A stretch of DNA of 64,000 bases, from the NCBI RefSeq assembly GCF_029893585.1, contig NZ_JARXYX010000018.1:124001-188000 (forward strand), in the 5' to 3' direction. Of this stretch, positions 23,594 to 32,095 are shown in pieces. The notes below the pieces were generated by a model. It did not search any database. It saw only the letters and a list, made by a program, of their open reading frames with translations, and was not told the origin of the DNA. The translations under genes and the position numbers were made by a program. Source of the stretch: Streptomyces sp. LBL. GTDB lineage: Bacteria; Actinomycetota; Actinomycetes; Streptomycetales; Streptomycetaceae. The first letter of the stretch is position 1. Each line of letters starts with the position of its first letter.

Positions 23594-26317
23594 ATGAGCG
23601 ACGAGCCGCAGCGGCAGCCGCAGCCGCAGGAGCCGAACCAGGGCTGGGCACCGAAAAAGCCGGAAGCGGCCGGAGAAACCGAGCCCGGAGAAGCCGAGCC
23701 CGGAGAAGCCGAGCCCGGAGAGGTCGAGCCTGGAGAGGTCGAGCCTGCAGAAACCGCGCACGGAGAAACCGCGCACGGGAAGCCGGCGGGGGAGAATCCG
23801 AAACAGCCCGAGCGGACCGAACGAACCGAACTTATCGAGCAGCCCGAAAGGGCCGAACGGACCGAGCAGCCCGAGCAGCCCGAACGGACCGAACGGACCG
23901 AGCAGCCTGAACGGACCGAACGGACCGGGCGGGCCAAGCGGACAGGCTGGCGGCGGATCATCCCGACCTGGCGCCTGGTGCTCGGCACGTTCGTCGTGGG
24001 CCTCCTGCTGCTGGCCGGCCTGTTCTTCCTCGGCTACTCGATGGTCAACATCCCGCCGGCCAACGCGCTCGCCATGAAGCAGAACAACGTCTACCTGTAC
24101 GCCGACGGCAGCCAACTCGCCCGGGACGGCCAGGTCAACCGGGAGATCGTCTCCCTCCCCCGGATCTCCAAGGACGCCCAGCACTCCGTCCTGGCCGCCG
24201 AGGACCGCGACTTCTACACCGAGTCCGCCGTCGACCCCAAGGCCATGGTCCGCGCCGCCTGGAACACCGCCACCGGCAAGGGCAAGCAGTCCGGCTCCAC
24301 GATCACCCAGCAGTACGTGAAGAACTACTACCTGGCCCAGGACCAGACCGTCACCCGCAAGGTGAAGGAGTTCTTCATCTCGATCAAGCTGGACCGCACC
24401 GAATCCAAGGACCAGATCCTCGAGGGCTACCTCAACACCAGCTACTTCGGCCGCAACGCCTACGGCATCCAGTCCGCCGCCCAGGCCTACTACGGCGTCG
24501 ACGCCACCGACCTGGACCCCGCCAAGGGCGCCTACCTCGCCGCGCTGCTGAACGCGCCCAGCGAGTACGACGTCGTCGCCCACCCGGAGAACAAGGCCGC
24601 CGCCCAGGCCCGCTGGAACTACGTCCTGAACGGCATGGTCACCAAGGGCTGGCTGAGCGCGTCCGAGCGGGCCGGCATAAAGTTCCCGATGCCGAAGGAG
24701 GCCACGGTCTCCACCGGCATGTCCGGGCAGCGCGGCTACATCGTCAACGCGATCAAGGACTACCTCACCGAGAACAAGATCCTCGACAAGGACCAGCTCG
24801 CCGTCGGCGGCTACCGCATCACCACCACCCTCCAGAAGAGCAAGCAGGACGCCTTCGTCGGAGCGGTCAACGACCAGCTGATGGACAAGCTCGACAAGAA
24901 GAACCGCAAGGTCGACAGGTACGTCCGCGCGGGCGGCGCCGCCGTCGACCCGAAGACCGGCAAGGTGCTCGCCATGTACGGCGGCGTCGACTACGTGAAG
25001 CAGTACACCAACAACGCCACCCGCGGTGACTTCCAGGTCGGCTCCACCTTCAAGCCCTTCGTGTTCACCTCGGCCGTCCAGAACGGCTCCGAGACGCAGG
25101 ACGGCCGCGTCATCACCCCCAACACCCTCTACGACGGCACCAACGAGCGCCCCGTCGTCGGCTGGGACGGGGGCACCTACGCCCCCGAGAACGAGGACCA
25201 GCGCTCCTACGGCGACATCACCGCGCGCGAGGCCACCGACAAGTCCGTCAACGCGGTGTACGCGCAGATGGCCGTGGACGTCGGCTCCGACAAGGTCAAG
25301 CAGACCGCGATCGACCTGGGCATCCCCGCCGACACTCCCGACCTGACCGCGTCCCCCTCCATCGCGCTCGGCCCGTCCACCGCCAGCGTCCTCGACATGG
25401 CCGAGGCGTACGCCACCCTCGCCAACCACGGCCGGCACGGCACGTACACGATGATCGAGAAGATCACCAAGGACGGCACGAAGGACATCGAACTGCCCGG
25501 GAAGAAGACCAGCCAGGCCGTCGACCGCGAGGCCGCCGACACCACGACGTCCATCCTGCAGAGCGTCGTCGACAACGGCACCGCCACCGCCGCGCAGGCC
25601 GCCGGCCGCCCCGCCGCGGGCAAGACCGGCACCGCCGAGAAGGACACCGCCGCCTGGTTCGCCGGCTACACCCCCGACCTCGCCACCGTCGTCTCCGTCA
25701 TGGGCCAGGACCCGGTGACCGCCGAGCACAAACCGCTGTACGGCGCACTGGGCCTCCAGCGCATCAACGGCGGCGGGGCACCCACCGAGATCTGGGCGCA
25801 GTTCACCAAGGAAGCCCTGAAGGGCAAGCCGGTCGCCGACTTCGACCTCCAGCTCCAGCCCGGCTCCGACGAGTCCCAGGCCCCCGACACCGACGCCCCC
25901 GTCGACCCGACCACGGGCGACCAGGGCGACGGCGGCACCACGACCACCGGCGGCCCGGACACCGAAGGCCAGTCCCAGGGCCAGACCGGGGGCCAGACCG
26001 GGGGGCAGACCGGGGGGCAGACGGGCGGGACCGGCACCACCACCACCGGCGGCACCACCGGCGGCACCACCGGCGGAACGACCGGCACCACCACGACGGG
26101 CGGAACCCCCGGCACCACGAACGGCGGCACGACCGGCACCACTACCGGCGGCAGCCCGGCCACCAACGGCGGCACGACCGGCGAAACCACCGGCGACACC
26201 ACCAGCGGCGACACCGGAGGAACACCGGGCGGCAACACGGACGGCTCCACCACCAGCGGCGACACCGGGGGAACACCGGGCGGCAACACGGAGGGCACCA
26301 CGGTCGGCCCGGGCTGA
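23594..26317 (+). CDS. Class A penicillin-binding protein (transglycosylase/transpeptidase)
   Basis: 907 residues from the ATG at 23594, with AGGAG 12 bases ahead. The cytosolic N-terminus (1-118) is Glu/Pro/Thr-rich with PGEAE and PERTE repeats. A membrane helix lies at 127-150. The GT51 domain carries catalytic Glu203 in AAEDRDFY and GSTITQQYVKN. The transpeptidase has STFK with Ser484, SVN at 551-553 and KTGT at 677-680. The tail from about 770 is Gly/Thr-rich and low-complexity. It polymerises and cross-links peptidoglycan outside the membrane. The extended tails on both sides exceed the usual family length. Confidence 0.94.
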   Translation: MSDEPQRQPQPQEPNQGWAPKKPEAAGETEPGEAEPGEAEPGEVEPGEVEPAETAHGETAHGKPAGENPKQPERTERTELIEQPERAERTEQPEQPERTERTEQPERTERTGRAKRTGWRRIIPTWRLVLGTFVVGLLLLAGLFFLGYSMVNIPPANALAMKQNNVYLYADGSQLARDGQVNREIVSLPRISKDAQHSVLAAEDRDFYTESAVDPKAMVRAAWNTATGKGKQSGSTITQQYVKNYYLAQDQTVTRKVKEFFISIKLDRTESKDQILEGYLNTSYFGRNAYGIQSAAQAYYGVDATDLDPAKGAYLAALLNAPSEYDVVAHPENKAAAQARWNYVLNGMVTKGWLSASERAGIKFPMPKEATVSTGMSGQRGYIVNAIKDYLTENKILDKDQLAVGGYRITTTLQKSKQDAFVGAVNDQLMDKLDKKNRKVDRYVRAGGAAVDPKTGKVLAMYGGVDYVKQYTNNATRGDFQVGSTFKPFVFTSAVQNGSETQDGRVITPNTLYDGTNERPVVGWDGGTYAPENEDQRSYGDITAREATDKSVNAVYAQMAVDVGSDKVKQTAIDLGIPADTPDLTASPSIALGPSTASVLDMAEAYATLANHGRHGTYTMIEKITKDGTKDIELPGKKTSQAVDREAADTTTSILQSVVDNGTATAAQAAGRPAAGKTGTAEKDTAAWFAGYTPDLATVVSVMGQDPVTAEHKPLYGALGLQRINGGGAPTEIWAQFTKEALKGKPVADFDLQLQPGSDESQAPDTDAPVDPTTGDQGDGGTTTTGGPDTEGQSQGQTGGQTGGQTGGQTGGTGTTTTGGTTGGTTGGTTGTTTTGGTPGTTNGGTTGTTTGGSPATNGGTTGETTGDTTSGDTGGTPGGNTDGSTTSGDTGGTPGGNTEGTTVGPG

Positions 26318-26360
26318 CCAGCGCGCGCCGCCGACGACGGCAAAGGGAGGACAAGACAAG

Positions 26361-26390
26361 AAGGGCTGGTGACGACAGTCACCAGCCCTT
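26361..26390. terminator. Strong terminator after the penicillin-binding protein gene
   Basis: Perfect 13-bp arms AAGGGCTGGTGAC and GTCACCAGCCCTT around the loop GACA, with TTTG following. The stem is long and GC-rich and lies 44 bases after the stop at 26317. Confidence 0.9.
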
Positions 26391-26397
26391 TGTCGAA

Positions 26398-26520
26398 CCC
26401 CTGCCTGCGGATTCGCTGACTCACAGGTCGCACAGGTCGCACAGGTTCACATGTCCCACAGGTTCACATGTCCCACAGCCCGCGCAGACTCACAGGTCGC
26501 ACGGACTCACAGATACAGCC
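26398..26520. repeat. CACAGGT-type repeats spanning the groES-like stop codon
   Basis: CACAGGTCG occurs in tandem near 26422-26440, then a 17-bp unit (CACAGGTTCACATGTCC) occurs twice, then CACAGGTCGCACGGACTCACAG. The final ACTCACAG contains the TCA stop (26507-26509) of the gene on the minus strand, and a near copy ACTCACAG lies upstream at about 26488 and 26420. Confidence 0.75.
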
Positions 26521-26863
26521 CTGTGGAGTCCTCGGTCCCCTCGAACCGGTCCGCGGCCACGGCGTGCAGATCGCGCTCACGCATGAGCACATACGCGATG
26601 CCCCGCACCTCCACCTCGGCCCGGTCCTCCGGATCGAACAGCACCCGGTCACCCGTCTCCACGGTCCGTACGTTCTGACCCACGGCCACGACCTCCGCCC
26701 ACGCCAGCCGACGCCCGACGGCCGCGGTGGCCGGAATCAGGATCCCGCCACCGGAACGCCGCTCACCCTCACTGGTGTCCTGCCGCACGAGTACACGGTC
26801 GTGCAGCATCCGGATGGGCAGCTTGTCGTGCGGGGTGCTCTGCTCGTTTCTGTTGGCGTTCAC
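26507..26863 (-). CDS. GroES-family co-chaperone-like protein
   Basis: 118 residues. The GroES barrel is visible from residue 17: IRMLHDRVLVRQDTSEGERRS, GGILIPATA, AEVVAVGQNVRTVETGDRVLF, and a C-terminal LMRERDLHAV. The mobile loop (GERRSGGGIL) is present. It is not next to a groEL gene; Streptomyces keep a separate groES-groEL1 operon, so this may be a divergent paralogue. Confidence 0.8.
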   Translation of the reverse strand: MNANRNEQSTPHDKLPIRMLHDRVLVRQDTSEGERRSGGGILIPATAAVGRRLAWAEVVAVGQNVRTVETGDRVLFDPEDRAEVEVRGIAYVLMRERDLHAVAADRFEGTEDSTGLYL

Positions 26864-26916
26864 ACCACTGAACCTACCTGCCTTCGCCGCGACCGTACGC
26901 GGAAGGGTCGGCCCGT

Positions 26917-27246
26917 TCAGCGCCTGCGCCGCCGGGTCCCCAGGGCCAGCAGCCCGACGACCCCGACCACGACGACCACGACGGGCACGACCCGCTCCAA
27001 CCGGGGCGCGCCCTCCTCGTCGACGAACTGCGCCTTGACGTCGCTCACCACGCGATTGACCTCGACGTAGGCCCGGCCCAGCGTGTGATCGACATGGGAG
27101 ACGACCTTGGCCTTGGCATCGCCGACGATCGTCTTCGGATGTACCCGTACCCCGATCTCGTCGAGCGTCTCGGCCAGCACGTCGCGGCGGCGCTGGATGT
27201 CCGCCTCGATCTGCGCCGGGGTTCTCGGTTCCGACGTGTCCGCCAC
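26917..27246 (-). CDS. DUF3618 family membrane protein
   Basis: 109 residues. The DUF3618 signature is RTPAQIEADIQRRRDVLAETLDEI near residues 8-32. An amphipathic middle follows, then one C-terminal helix VVPVVVVVVGVVGLLALG with a poly-Arg end, so the protein is tail-anchored with its N-terminus in the cytosol. Function unknown. It is divergent from bcp by 108 bases. Confidence 0.85.
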   Translation of the reverse strand: MADTSEPRTPAQIEADIQRRRDVLAETLDEIGVRVHPKTIVGDAKAKVVSHVDHTLGRAYVEVNRVVSDVKAQFVDEEGAPRLERVVPVVVVVVGVVGLLALGTRRRRR

Positions 27247-27354
27247 CGTGGGGCCTCCGAAGTCAGCTGATACGTGTTGCTGCGGCTTGTTCTGGACAGT
27301 CTGTCAGCTCCGCGGCTCGTCGCACGGTCAGGACCCCCCGGTTACGCTTGCCCG

Positions 27355-27822
27355 ATGAGCGAGCGACTCCAGCCCGGGGACGTAGCCCCCGCCTTCACCC
27401 TCCCCGACGCCGACGGAAAAGACGTCTCCCTGTCGGACTACCAGGGCCGCAAGGTCATCGTCTACTTCTACCCGGCCGCCCTGACCCCCGGCTGCACGAA
27501 GCAGGCCTGCGACTTCACGGACAACCTCGACGTCCTGGCCGCCGCCGGCTACGACGTCATCGGCATCTCCCCGGACAAGCCCGACAAGCTGGCGAAGTTC
27601 CGCGAGAAGGAGAACCTCAAGGTCACCCTCCTCGCGGACCCCGAAAAGACGGCCACCGAGGCCTACGCCGCCTACGGCGAGAAGAAGAACTACGGCAAGA
27701 CCTACATGGGCGTCATCCGGTCCACGGTGATCGTGGACGAGGAGGGCAAGGTGGAACGCGCGCTGTACAACGTGCGCGCGACGGGCCACGTGGCGAAGAT
27801 CATCAAGGACTTGGGTATCTGA
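27355..27822 (+). CDS. bcp: Thioredoxin-dependent thiol peroxidase (Bcp/PrxQ)
   Basis: 155 residues. The peroxiredoxin signature is YFYPAALTPGCTKQACDF, with peroxidatic Cys47 and resolving Cys52 five residues on, as in E. coli Bcp. It reduces peroxides using thioredoxin in the cytosol. MSERLQPGDVAPAFTLPD is the normal family start and the length is normal. Its 3' end overlaps the convergent GNAT gene by 20 bases. Confidence 0.94.
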   Translation: MSERLQPGDVAPAFTLPDADGKDVSLSDYQGRKVIVYFYPAALTPGCTKQACDFTDNLDVLAAAGYDVIGISPDKPDKLAKFREKENLKVTLLADPEKTATEAYAAYGEKKNYGKTYMGVIRSTVIVDEEGKVERALYNVRATGHVAKIIKDLGI

Positions 27823-28312
27823 ACGAGATCCACACGTCGGGAGTCAGGTCGGGCCGCTCCGGCACCGGCCTGGCCTCCTCGGTCCACGCATCCCCGACGA
27901 GCTCGGTCGCGACCCGCCGCCAGAAGCGGACGGCAACGGTGTTGTCGTCCTGAAAGGCAATCTCCCAGTCCCCCGGATGCCGGGCGACCACCTCCCGTAT
28001 GGCCCGGAGCCCCACCCCGCTCCTGCGCACCGCGCGCACCACGAAGAAACTGTTGAGCACCCGGGCAGGCCCACCGAGCGCCCGCACGAACGCGAACCCG
28101 ACCGGATTCTCGCCGACACTGAAGAGATACGGCGCCCAGTCCGGGTCCCCGGAGAAGGCAGCCTCCAACCGCTCACTACGGAACGTCCCGTCCGGATGGG
28201 GCAGTTGCCCTCCGAACTCGGACAGATCATGCCGGAAGAGAAGCCAGAGGCGTTCGACGGTGGGGCGATCGGCGGGGGTGGCTGGGCGGATGTCCCACTC
28301 TGCTGAGGTCAT
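27803..28312 (-). CDS. GNAT-family N-acetyltransferase
   Basis: 169 residues from the ATG at 28312. GNAT features are WDIRPATPADRPTVERLW, a beta-4 strand FAFVRALGG, the acetyl-CoA loop VRAVRRSGVGLRAIREVV (R-x-x-G-x-G/A) near 105-120, and a C-terminal FQDDNTVAVRFWRRV. The substrate is not predictable. It converges on bcp with a 20-base overlap. Confidence 0.85.
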   Translation of the reverse strand: MTSAEWDIRPATPADRPTVERLWLLFRHDLSEFGGQLPHPDGTFRSERLEAAFSGDPDWAPYLFSVGENPVGFAFVRALGGPARVLNSFFVVRAVRRSGVGLRAIREVVARHPGDWEIAFQDDNTVAVRFWRRVATELVGDAWTEEARPVPERPDLTPDVWISFRYPSP

Positions 28313-28467
28313 GAAAAAAGCCTCCCGAGCGGACAAACAACGGTCCGCGCCTGGAAGGCATCGCTGGTAAGCGTATCAGCTGCCTTTACGTTTCGCGCGT
28401 GACCGTCCGATAAACGGTTCGTCACTCCGTACGAGATCACGAACGTGGGGTCCAGATCGGAGGGGAC

Positions 28468-28812
28468 ATGGACGTGCAGGACACAGCGGGACCGGAGATG
28501 AGCGCCACCCCCGGTCGCGGTGCACTGCGACCGGACACGTACGGCAAGAAACAGCTCGCGCCTGTCGTCGCCGAGGCCCGCAACTGGACTGATCTGATGC
28601 GGCGGCTCGGGCGGATCGGAATGCCGTATGCATGCGAGACCTGCGGCAACACGGGCGAGTGGTGGGGCCAATCGATCACACTGCAGATCGACCACGTCAA
28701 CGGAGACTGGCGCGACAACCGCCGGGAGAATCTGCGGCACCTGTGCCCCAACTGTCATGCGCTGACGGAGACGTGGTGTCGCCAGAAGGGGAGAGCCCCT
28801 CTCGCGGGATGA
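28468..28812 (+). CDS. HNH endonuclease-like protein
   Basis: 114 residues. The HNH region covers 55-105: a zinc-binding CETCG, then LQIDHVNGDWRDNRRENL, then HLCPNCHALTETW. The first His is in IDHVNGD, the Asn in ENLRHL, and the last His in NCHALT. The N-terminal part has an HTH-like stretch WTDLMRRLGRIG. It sits 53 bases upstream of tRNA-Leu. Small HNH proteins of this type are widespread in actinobacteria as stand-alone genes and may nick DNA; role unknown. Confidence 0.82.
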   Translation: MDVQDTAGPEMSATPGRGALRPDTYGKKQLAPVVAEARNWTDLMRRLGRIGMPYACETCGNTGEWWGQSITLQIDHVNGDWRDNRRENLRHLCPNCHALTETWCRQKGRAPLAG

Positions 28813-28865
28813 GCTGTTGTCCCCGTAGACTGAATGCCGCCGGTCGAGCGTGATGACCGTTTTGA

Positions 28866-28950
28866 GCGGCCGTGTCGTAATTTGGCAGCCGAGCTGCGTT
28901 TAGATCGCAGTGGGCGAAAGCCCGTGTGGGTTCGAGTCCCACCGGCCGCA
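28866..28950 (+). tRNA. tRNA-Leu (anticodon UAG)
   Basis: 85 nt. The 7-bp acceptor stem is GCGGCCG/CGGCCGC with discriminator A. The anticodon stem is CTGCG/CGCAG around the loop TTTAGAT, giving anticodon TAG. The long variable arm GGGC-GAAA-GCCC is typical of class II tRNA-Leu, and the T arm is GTGGG-TTCGAGT-CCCAC. CCA is not encoded. Confidence 0.95.
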
Positions 28951-28956
28951 CGCAAA

Positions 28957-28988
28957 AGAGGGGTCGCCCGGAGCCGGGCGGCCCCTCT
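28957..28988. terminator. Hairpin terminator after tRNA-Leu
   Basis: Arms of 15 bases (28957-28971 and 28974-28988) pair completely with one G-U. It sits between the tRNA and the convergent rdgB stop at 28997 and could serve both strands. Confidence 0.75.
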
Positions 28989-28996
28989 CCCGTGCC

Positions 28997-29599
28997 TCAT
29001 CCCAACAACTCCCGCACTACCGGCACCAGCCCCCGAAACGCCTCCCCCCGATGGCTGATCGCGTTCTTCTCCTCCGCGCTCAGCTCGGCGCACGTCCGCG
29101 TCTCGCCCTCCGGCTGGAGGATCGGGTCGTAGCCGAAGCCGTTCGTGCCGACGGGGGCGTGTCGCAGTACTCCCCGCAGCCGGCCCTCGACCACCCGCTC
29201 CGTGCCGTCCGGCAGGGCGAGCGCCGCCGCGCAGGCGAAGTGGGCGCTTCGGTGTTCGTCGGCGATGTCGGACAGCTGGGCCAGCAGCAGGTCCAGGTTG
29301 GCGCGGTCGTCTCCGTGGCGTCCCGACCAGCGGGCCGAGAAAATGCCGGGGGCGCCGTTCAGGACGTCAACGCAGAGGCCGGAGTCGTCGGCGACGGCGG
29401 GCAGGCCGGTTGCCTGGGCGAGGGCGTGGGCTTTGAGGAGGGCGTTCTCGGCGAACGTGACGCCTGTTTCCTTGACGTCGGGGATGTCGGGGTAGGCGTC
29501 CGCGCCGACGAGGTCGTGCGGGAGGCCGGCGTCGGCGAGGATCGCCCGGAGTTCGGTGATCTTTCCGGTGTTGCGGGTGGCGAGGATCAGGCGGGTCAT
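28997..29599 (-). CDS. rdgB: RdgB/HAM1 non-canonical purine NTP pyrophosphatase
   Basis: 200 residues. MTRLILATRNTGKITELRAIL is the standard start with the NTGK substrate loop. The family motif is FAENALLKA, then DDSGLCVDVLNGAPGIFSAR with catalytic acidic residues. GYDPILQPEG and LSAEEKNAISHRGEA close the active site. It hydrolyses ITP, dITP and XTP to monophosphates, keeping them out of nucleic acids. It is near rph, a pairing common in actinobacteria. Confidence 0.96.
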   Translation of the reverse strand: MTRLILATRNTGKITELRAILADAGLPHDLVGADAYPDIPDVKETGVTFAENALLKAHALAQATGLPAVADDSGLCVDVLNGAPGIFSARWSGRHGDDRANLDLLLAQLSDIADEHRSAHFACAAALALPDGTERVVEGRLRGVLRHAPVGTNGFGYDPILQPEGETRTCAELSAEEKNAISHRGEAFRGLVPVVRELLG

Positions 29600-29635
29600 G
29601 CCCACCAGTATCCCGGCCGCGCCGGTGGGGTTACG

Positions 29636-29668
29636 GCGTGGCTAGGCGTGGCCAGGCGTGGCTAGGGC
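29636..29668. repeat. Three-copy decamer GGCGTGGCTA including a stop codon
   Basis: GGCGTGGCTA, GGCGTGGCCA and GGCGTGGCTA lie in tandem. The last unit runs into the stop (CTA, 29662-29664 on the plus strand) of the secreted-protein gene. It is another short array whose unit contains the stop codon of the adjoining gene. Confidence 0.7.
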
Positions 29669-30066
29669 GTGCAGACCTTGGTCAGTTCGCCCGCCGCGTC
29701 GGTGATCGGGCTGAGGTCGGGGGTCTCGTCGCCGTTCTTGACGGCCGTACGGACGTTGCCGACGGCGTCGCCCAGGTCGTCGACCGCCTTGTTGACGTCG
29801 GCGTTGTCGGTCTTGTCGCCGATGTCGTCGAGGTTCTCGTCGATGGAGTCGAGGGACTGCTCCAGCTGCGTCGGGTCGTTCGACGCGTTCTCCACGGCCT
29901 GCTGGAGATCGGTGACGCTGTCGGCTATGGCGTCGGCGGTCTGGACGCAGTCCAGGGCCTTGCTGACGGCTTCGCAGCCGGTGGTGAGGCCGACCGTCAG
30001 TCCGACGGCCGCGACAGCGGCGGCGATGACGGTACGGCGACTTCGGCGGCGTCGGCTCGCGGCCAT
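29662..30066 (-). CDS. Small secreted or lipid-anchored helical protein
   Basis: 134 residues, ATG at 30066 with GGGAGGAA upstream. The N-terminus is Arg-rich (MAASRRRRSRRT) followed by a hydrophobic stretch ending LTVGLTTGC, a weak lipobox with Cys31. The rest is Asp/Asn/Ala-rich and probably coiled or helical (DLQQAVENASNDPTQLEQSL). Three further cysteines are present. I do not recognise a family. It lies between rph and rdgB. Confidence 0.75.
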   Translation of the reverse strand: MAASRRRRSRRTVIAAAVAAVGLTVGLTTGCEAVSKALDCVQTADAIADSVTDLQQAVENASNDPTQLEQSLDSIDENLDDIGDKTDNADVNKAVDDLGDAVGNVRTAVKNGDETPDLSPITDAAGELTKVCTP

Positions 30067-30209
30067 GGAACGGTTCCTCCCGTTGGTCAGGCCCCCAGCG
30101 GGCCGACGTGTGGCCGGGCGCACGGTGGTGTGCCGTGCGCCCGTACCCGTAGTGACGCGAGGGCGGTCGGCGCGGTTGCCCGCGTCGGCCGTCCTTCTTG
30201 GGTCGCCCT

Positions 30210-30947
30210 TTACTTTTCGAGGGCGGTATCAAGTGCCTTGCGCTGCAAGGCCGCGAGATCGGTGCAGCCGGCAACTGCCAGGTCGAGGAGGGAGTTGAGT
30301 TCGTCGCGGGCGAAGGGTTCAGCCTCGGCGGTGCCCTGGATCTCGACGAAGCGGCCGTCGCCGGTGCAGACGACGTTCATGTCGGTCTCGGCGCGGACGT
30401 CCTCCTCGTAGCGGAGGTCGAGGAGGGGGATGCCGTCGACGATGCCGACCGAGACCGCCGAGACGGTCCCGGTGAGGGGCTGGCGGCCGGCCTTGATCAG
30501 CTTCTTTCCCTTGGCCCAGGAGACGGCGTCGGCGAGTGCCACGTACGCGCCCGTGATGGCCGCCGTGCGGGTGCCGCCGTCGGCCTGCAGGACGTCACAG
30601 TCGAGGACGATGGTGTTCTCGCCGAGCGCCTTGTAGTCGATGACCGCGCGCAGGGAGCGGCCGATGAGCCGGCTGATCTCGTGGGTGCGGCCGCCGATCT
30701 TGCCGCGGACGGATTCGCGGTCGCCGCGGGTGTTGGTGGCGCGGGGCAGCATGGAGTATTCGGCGGTGACCCAGCCCTCGCCGCTGCCCTTGCGCCAGCG
30801 CGGGACGCCTTCGGTGACGGAGGCGGTGCAGAAGACCTTCGTGTCGCCGAAGGAGACGAGGACGGAGCCTTCGGCGTGCTTGCTCCAGCCGCGTTCGATG
30901 GTGACCGGGCGGAGTTGTTCGGCGGTGCGGCCGTCGATTCGAGACAT
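30210..30947 (-). CDS. rph: Ribonuclease PH
   Basis: 245 residues from the ATG at 30947 ([15 protein letters not shown]). Hallmarks are [30 protein letters not shown], the phosphate-binding [35 protein letters not shown], and [20 protein letters not shown]. It trims tRNA 3' ends phosphorolytically as a hexamer. The length is normal and all motifs are intact. Confidence 0.97.
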   Translation of the reverse strand: MSRIDGRTAEQLRPVTIERGWSKHAEGSVLVSFGDTKVFCTASVTEGVPRWRKGSGEGWVTAEYSMLPRATNTRGDRESVRGKIGGRTHEISRLIGRSLRAVIDYKALGENTIVLDCDVLQADGGTRTAAITGAYVALADAVSWAKGKKLIKAGRQPLTGTVSAVSVGIVDGIPLLDLRYEEDVRAETDMNVVCTGDGRFVEIQGTAEAEPFARDELNSLLDLAVAGCTDLAALQRKALDTALEK

Positions 30948-31044
30948 GGCATTGAGCCTAGCCGTACCTGCGGAAGGGTCCCCTCCCACGGGGGGCGAGC
31001 TCCCGGGGCCTTTGTCATGTCGTAGCAGCTGGACGTCGTAGTAA

Positions 31045-31122
31045 CCAGAGGTGGTGGCCAGAGGTGGTGGCCAGAGGTGGTGGCCAGAGGTGGTGGCCAG
31101 AGGTGGTGGCCAGACGTCGTGG
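31045..31122. repeat. 13-bp tandem repeat, five perfect copies
   Basis: CCAGAGGTGGTGG is repeated five times (31045-31109) with a degenerate sixth, CCAGACGTCGTGG. It ends 3 bases before the MBL gene stop (31126-31128). The period of 13 is not a multiple of the helix turn. Confidence 0.9.
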
Positions 31123-31125
31123 CAG

Positions 31126-31878
31126 CTAGATCTCGTACGACACCCTCGGCGTCGCCAGTTCCACCGGGCCGTCGAACACCGCGCGCGCGTCGGTGAGGTT
31201 GGCTCGCGGGTCGGTCCACGGGGGGATGTGGGTGAGGACCAGGCGGCGGACGCCTGCCCGGGCCGCCGTCTCGCCCGCCTCGCGGCCGTTGAGGTGCAGG
31301 TCGGGGATGTCTTCCTTGCCGTGCGTGAACGCGGCCTCGCACAGGAACAGGTCGGCGTCCCGGGCGAGTTCGTCCAGCGCCGGGGTGACGCCCGTGTCTC
31401 CGGAGTACGTCAGGGCCTTGCCGCCGTGCTCCACGCGGATGCCGTACGCCTCGACCGGGTGGGACACGCGTTCCGTGTGGACCGTGAACGGGCCGATGTC
31501 GAAGGTGGAGGGCTTGACCGTGTGGAAGTCGAAGACCTCGCTCATGGAGGAGGCGGTGGGGGTGTCCGCGTAGGCCGTGGTGAGGCGGTGCTCCGTGCCC
31601 TCGGGTCCGTAGACGGGGATCGGGGCGCAGCGGCCACCGTCGTGGCGGTAGTAGCGCGCGACGAAGTACGCGCACATGTCGATGCAGTGGTCGGCGTGCA
31701 GGTGGCTGAGGAAGATCGCGTCGAGGTCGTAGAGACCACAGTGGCGCTGCAGCTCGCCCAGGGCACCGTTGCCCATGTCGAGAAGCAGCCGGAAGCCGTC
31801 GGCCTCGACGAGGTAGCTCGAGCAGGCCGAATCCGCGGACGGGAACGACCCCGAGCAGCCGACGACGGTGAGCTTCAT
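31126..31878 (-). CDS. MBL-fold metal-dependent hydrolase (RNase Z-like)
   Basis: 250 residues from [21 protein letters not shown] at 31878. The zinc-binding motif is [12 protein letters not shown] (HxHxDH) near 58-65. Later ligands include the His of RVSHPVEA, the Asp of YSGDTG and the His of LTHIPP. It belongs to the short RNase Z/ElaC-like branch found next to rph in Streptomyces. Possibly it processes tRNA 3' ends, which fits with rph downstream, but the exact substrate is unproven. Confidence 0.88.
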   Translation of the reverse strand: MKLTVVGCSGSFPSADSACSSYLVEADGFRLLLDMGNGALGELQRHCGLYDLDAIFLSHLHADHCIDMCAYFVARYYRHDGGRCAPIPVYGPEGTEHRLTTAYADTPTASSMSEVFDFHTVKPSTFDIGPFTVHTERVSHPVEAYGIRVEHGGKALTYSGDTGVTPALDELARDADLFLCEAAFTHGKEDIPDLHLNGREAGETAARAGVRRLVLTHIPPWTDPRANLTDARAVFDGPVELATPRVSYEI

Positions 31879-32095
31879 AAAGGCAGAAACCTCCGCTGGC
31901 GGGAAACGAAGAGAGTGGTGGCGTCGGTGGTCGTGCGGTGGGTCGAGCGTAAAACGCGAAACCCCCGGTCGCGCCTCCGCCAAGGGCTGTTGTGGGCGAA
32001 CTCACCTGTGCTGTCACCGGTTCGGCTGGACCGAGAGCGCATGAGAGTTGCGAGAGGGCGCGCGGGCGCGATCGCGCGCCGGTAACGTCACCGGT

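Noticed and set aside
23111-26359. 1082-codon minus-strand frame over the penicillin-binding protein
   Set aside because: Gly/Ala/Val-rich shadow of the plus-strand gene, whose catalytic motifs are complete.
31045-31122. CRISPR-like repeat upstream of rph
   Set aside because: The 13-bp units lie head to tail without spacers and no cas gene is present.
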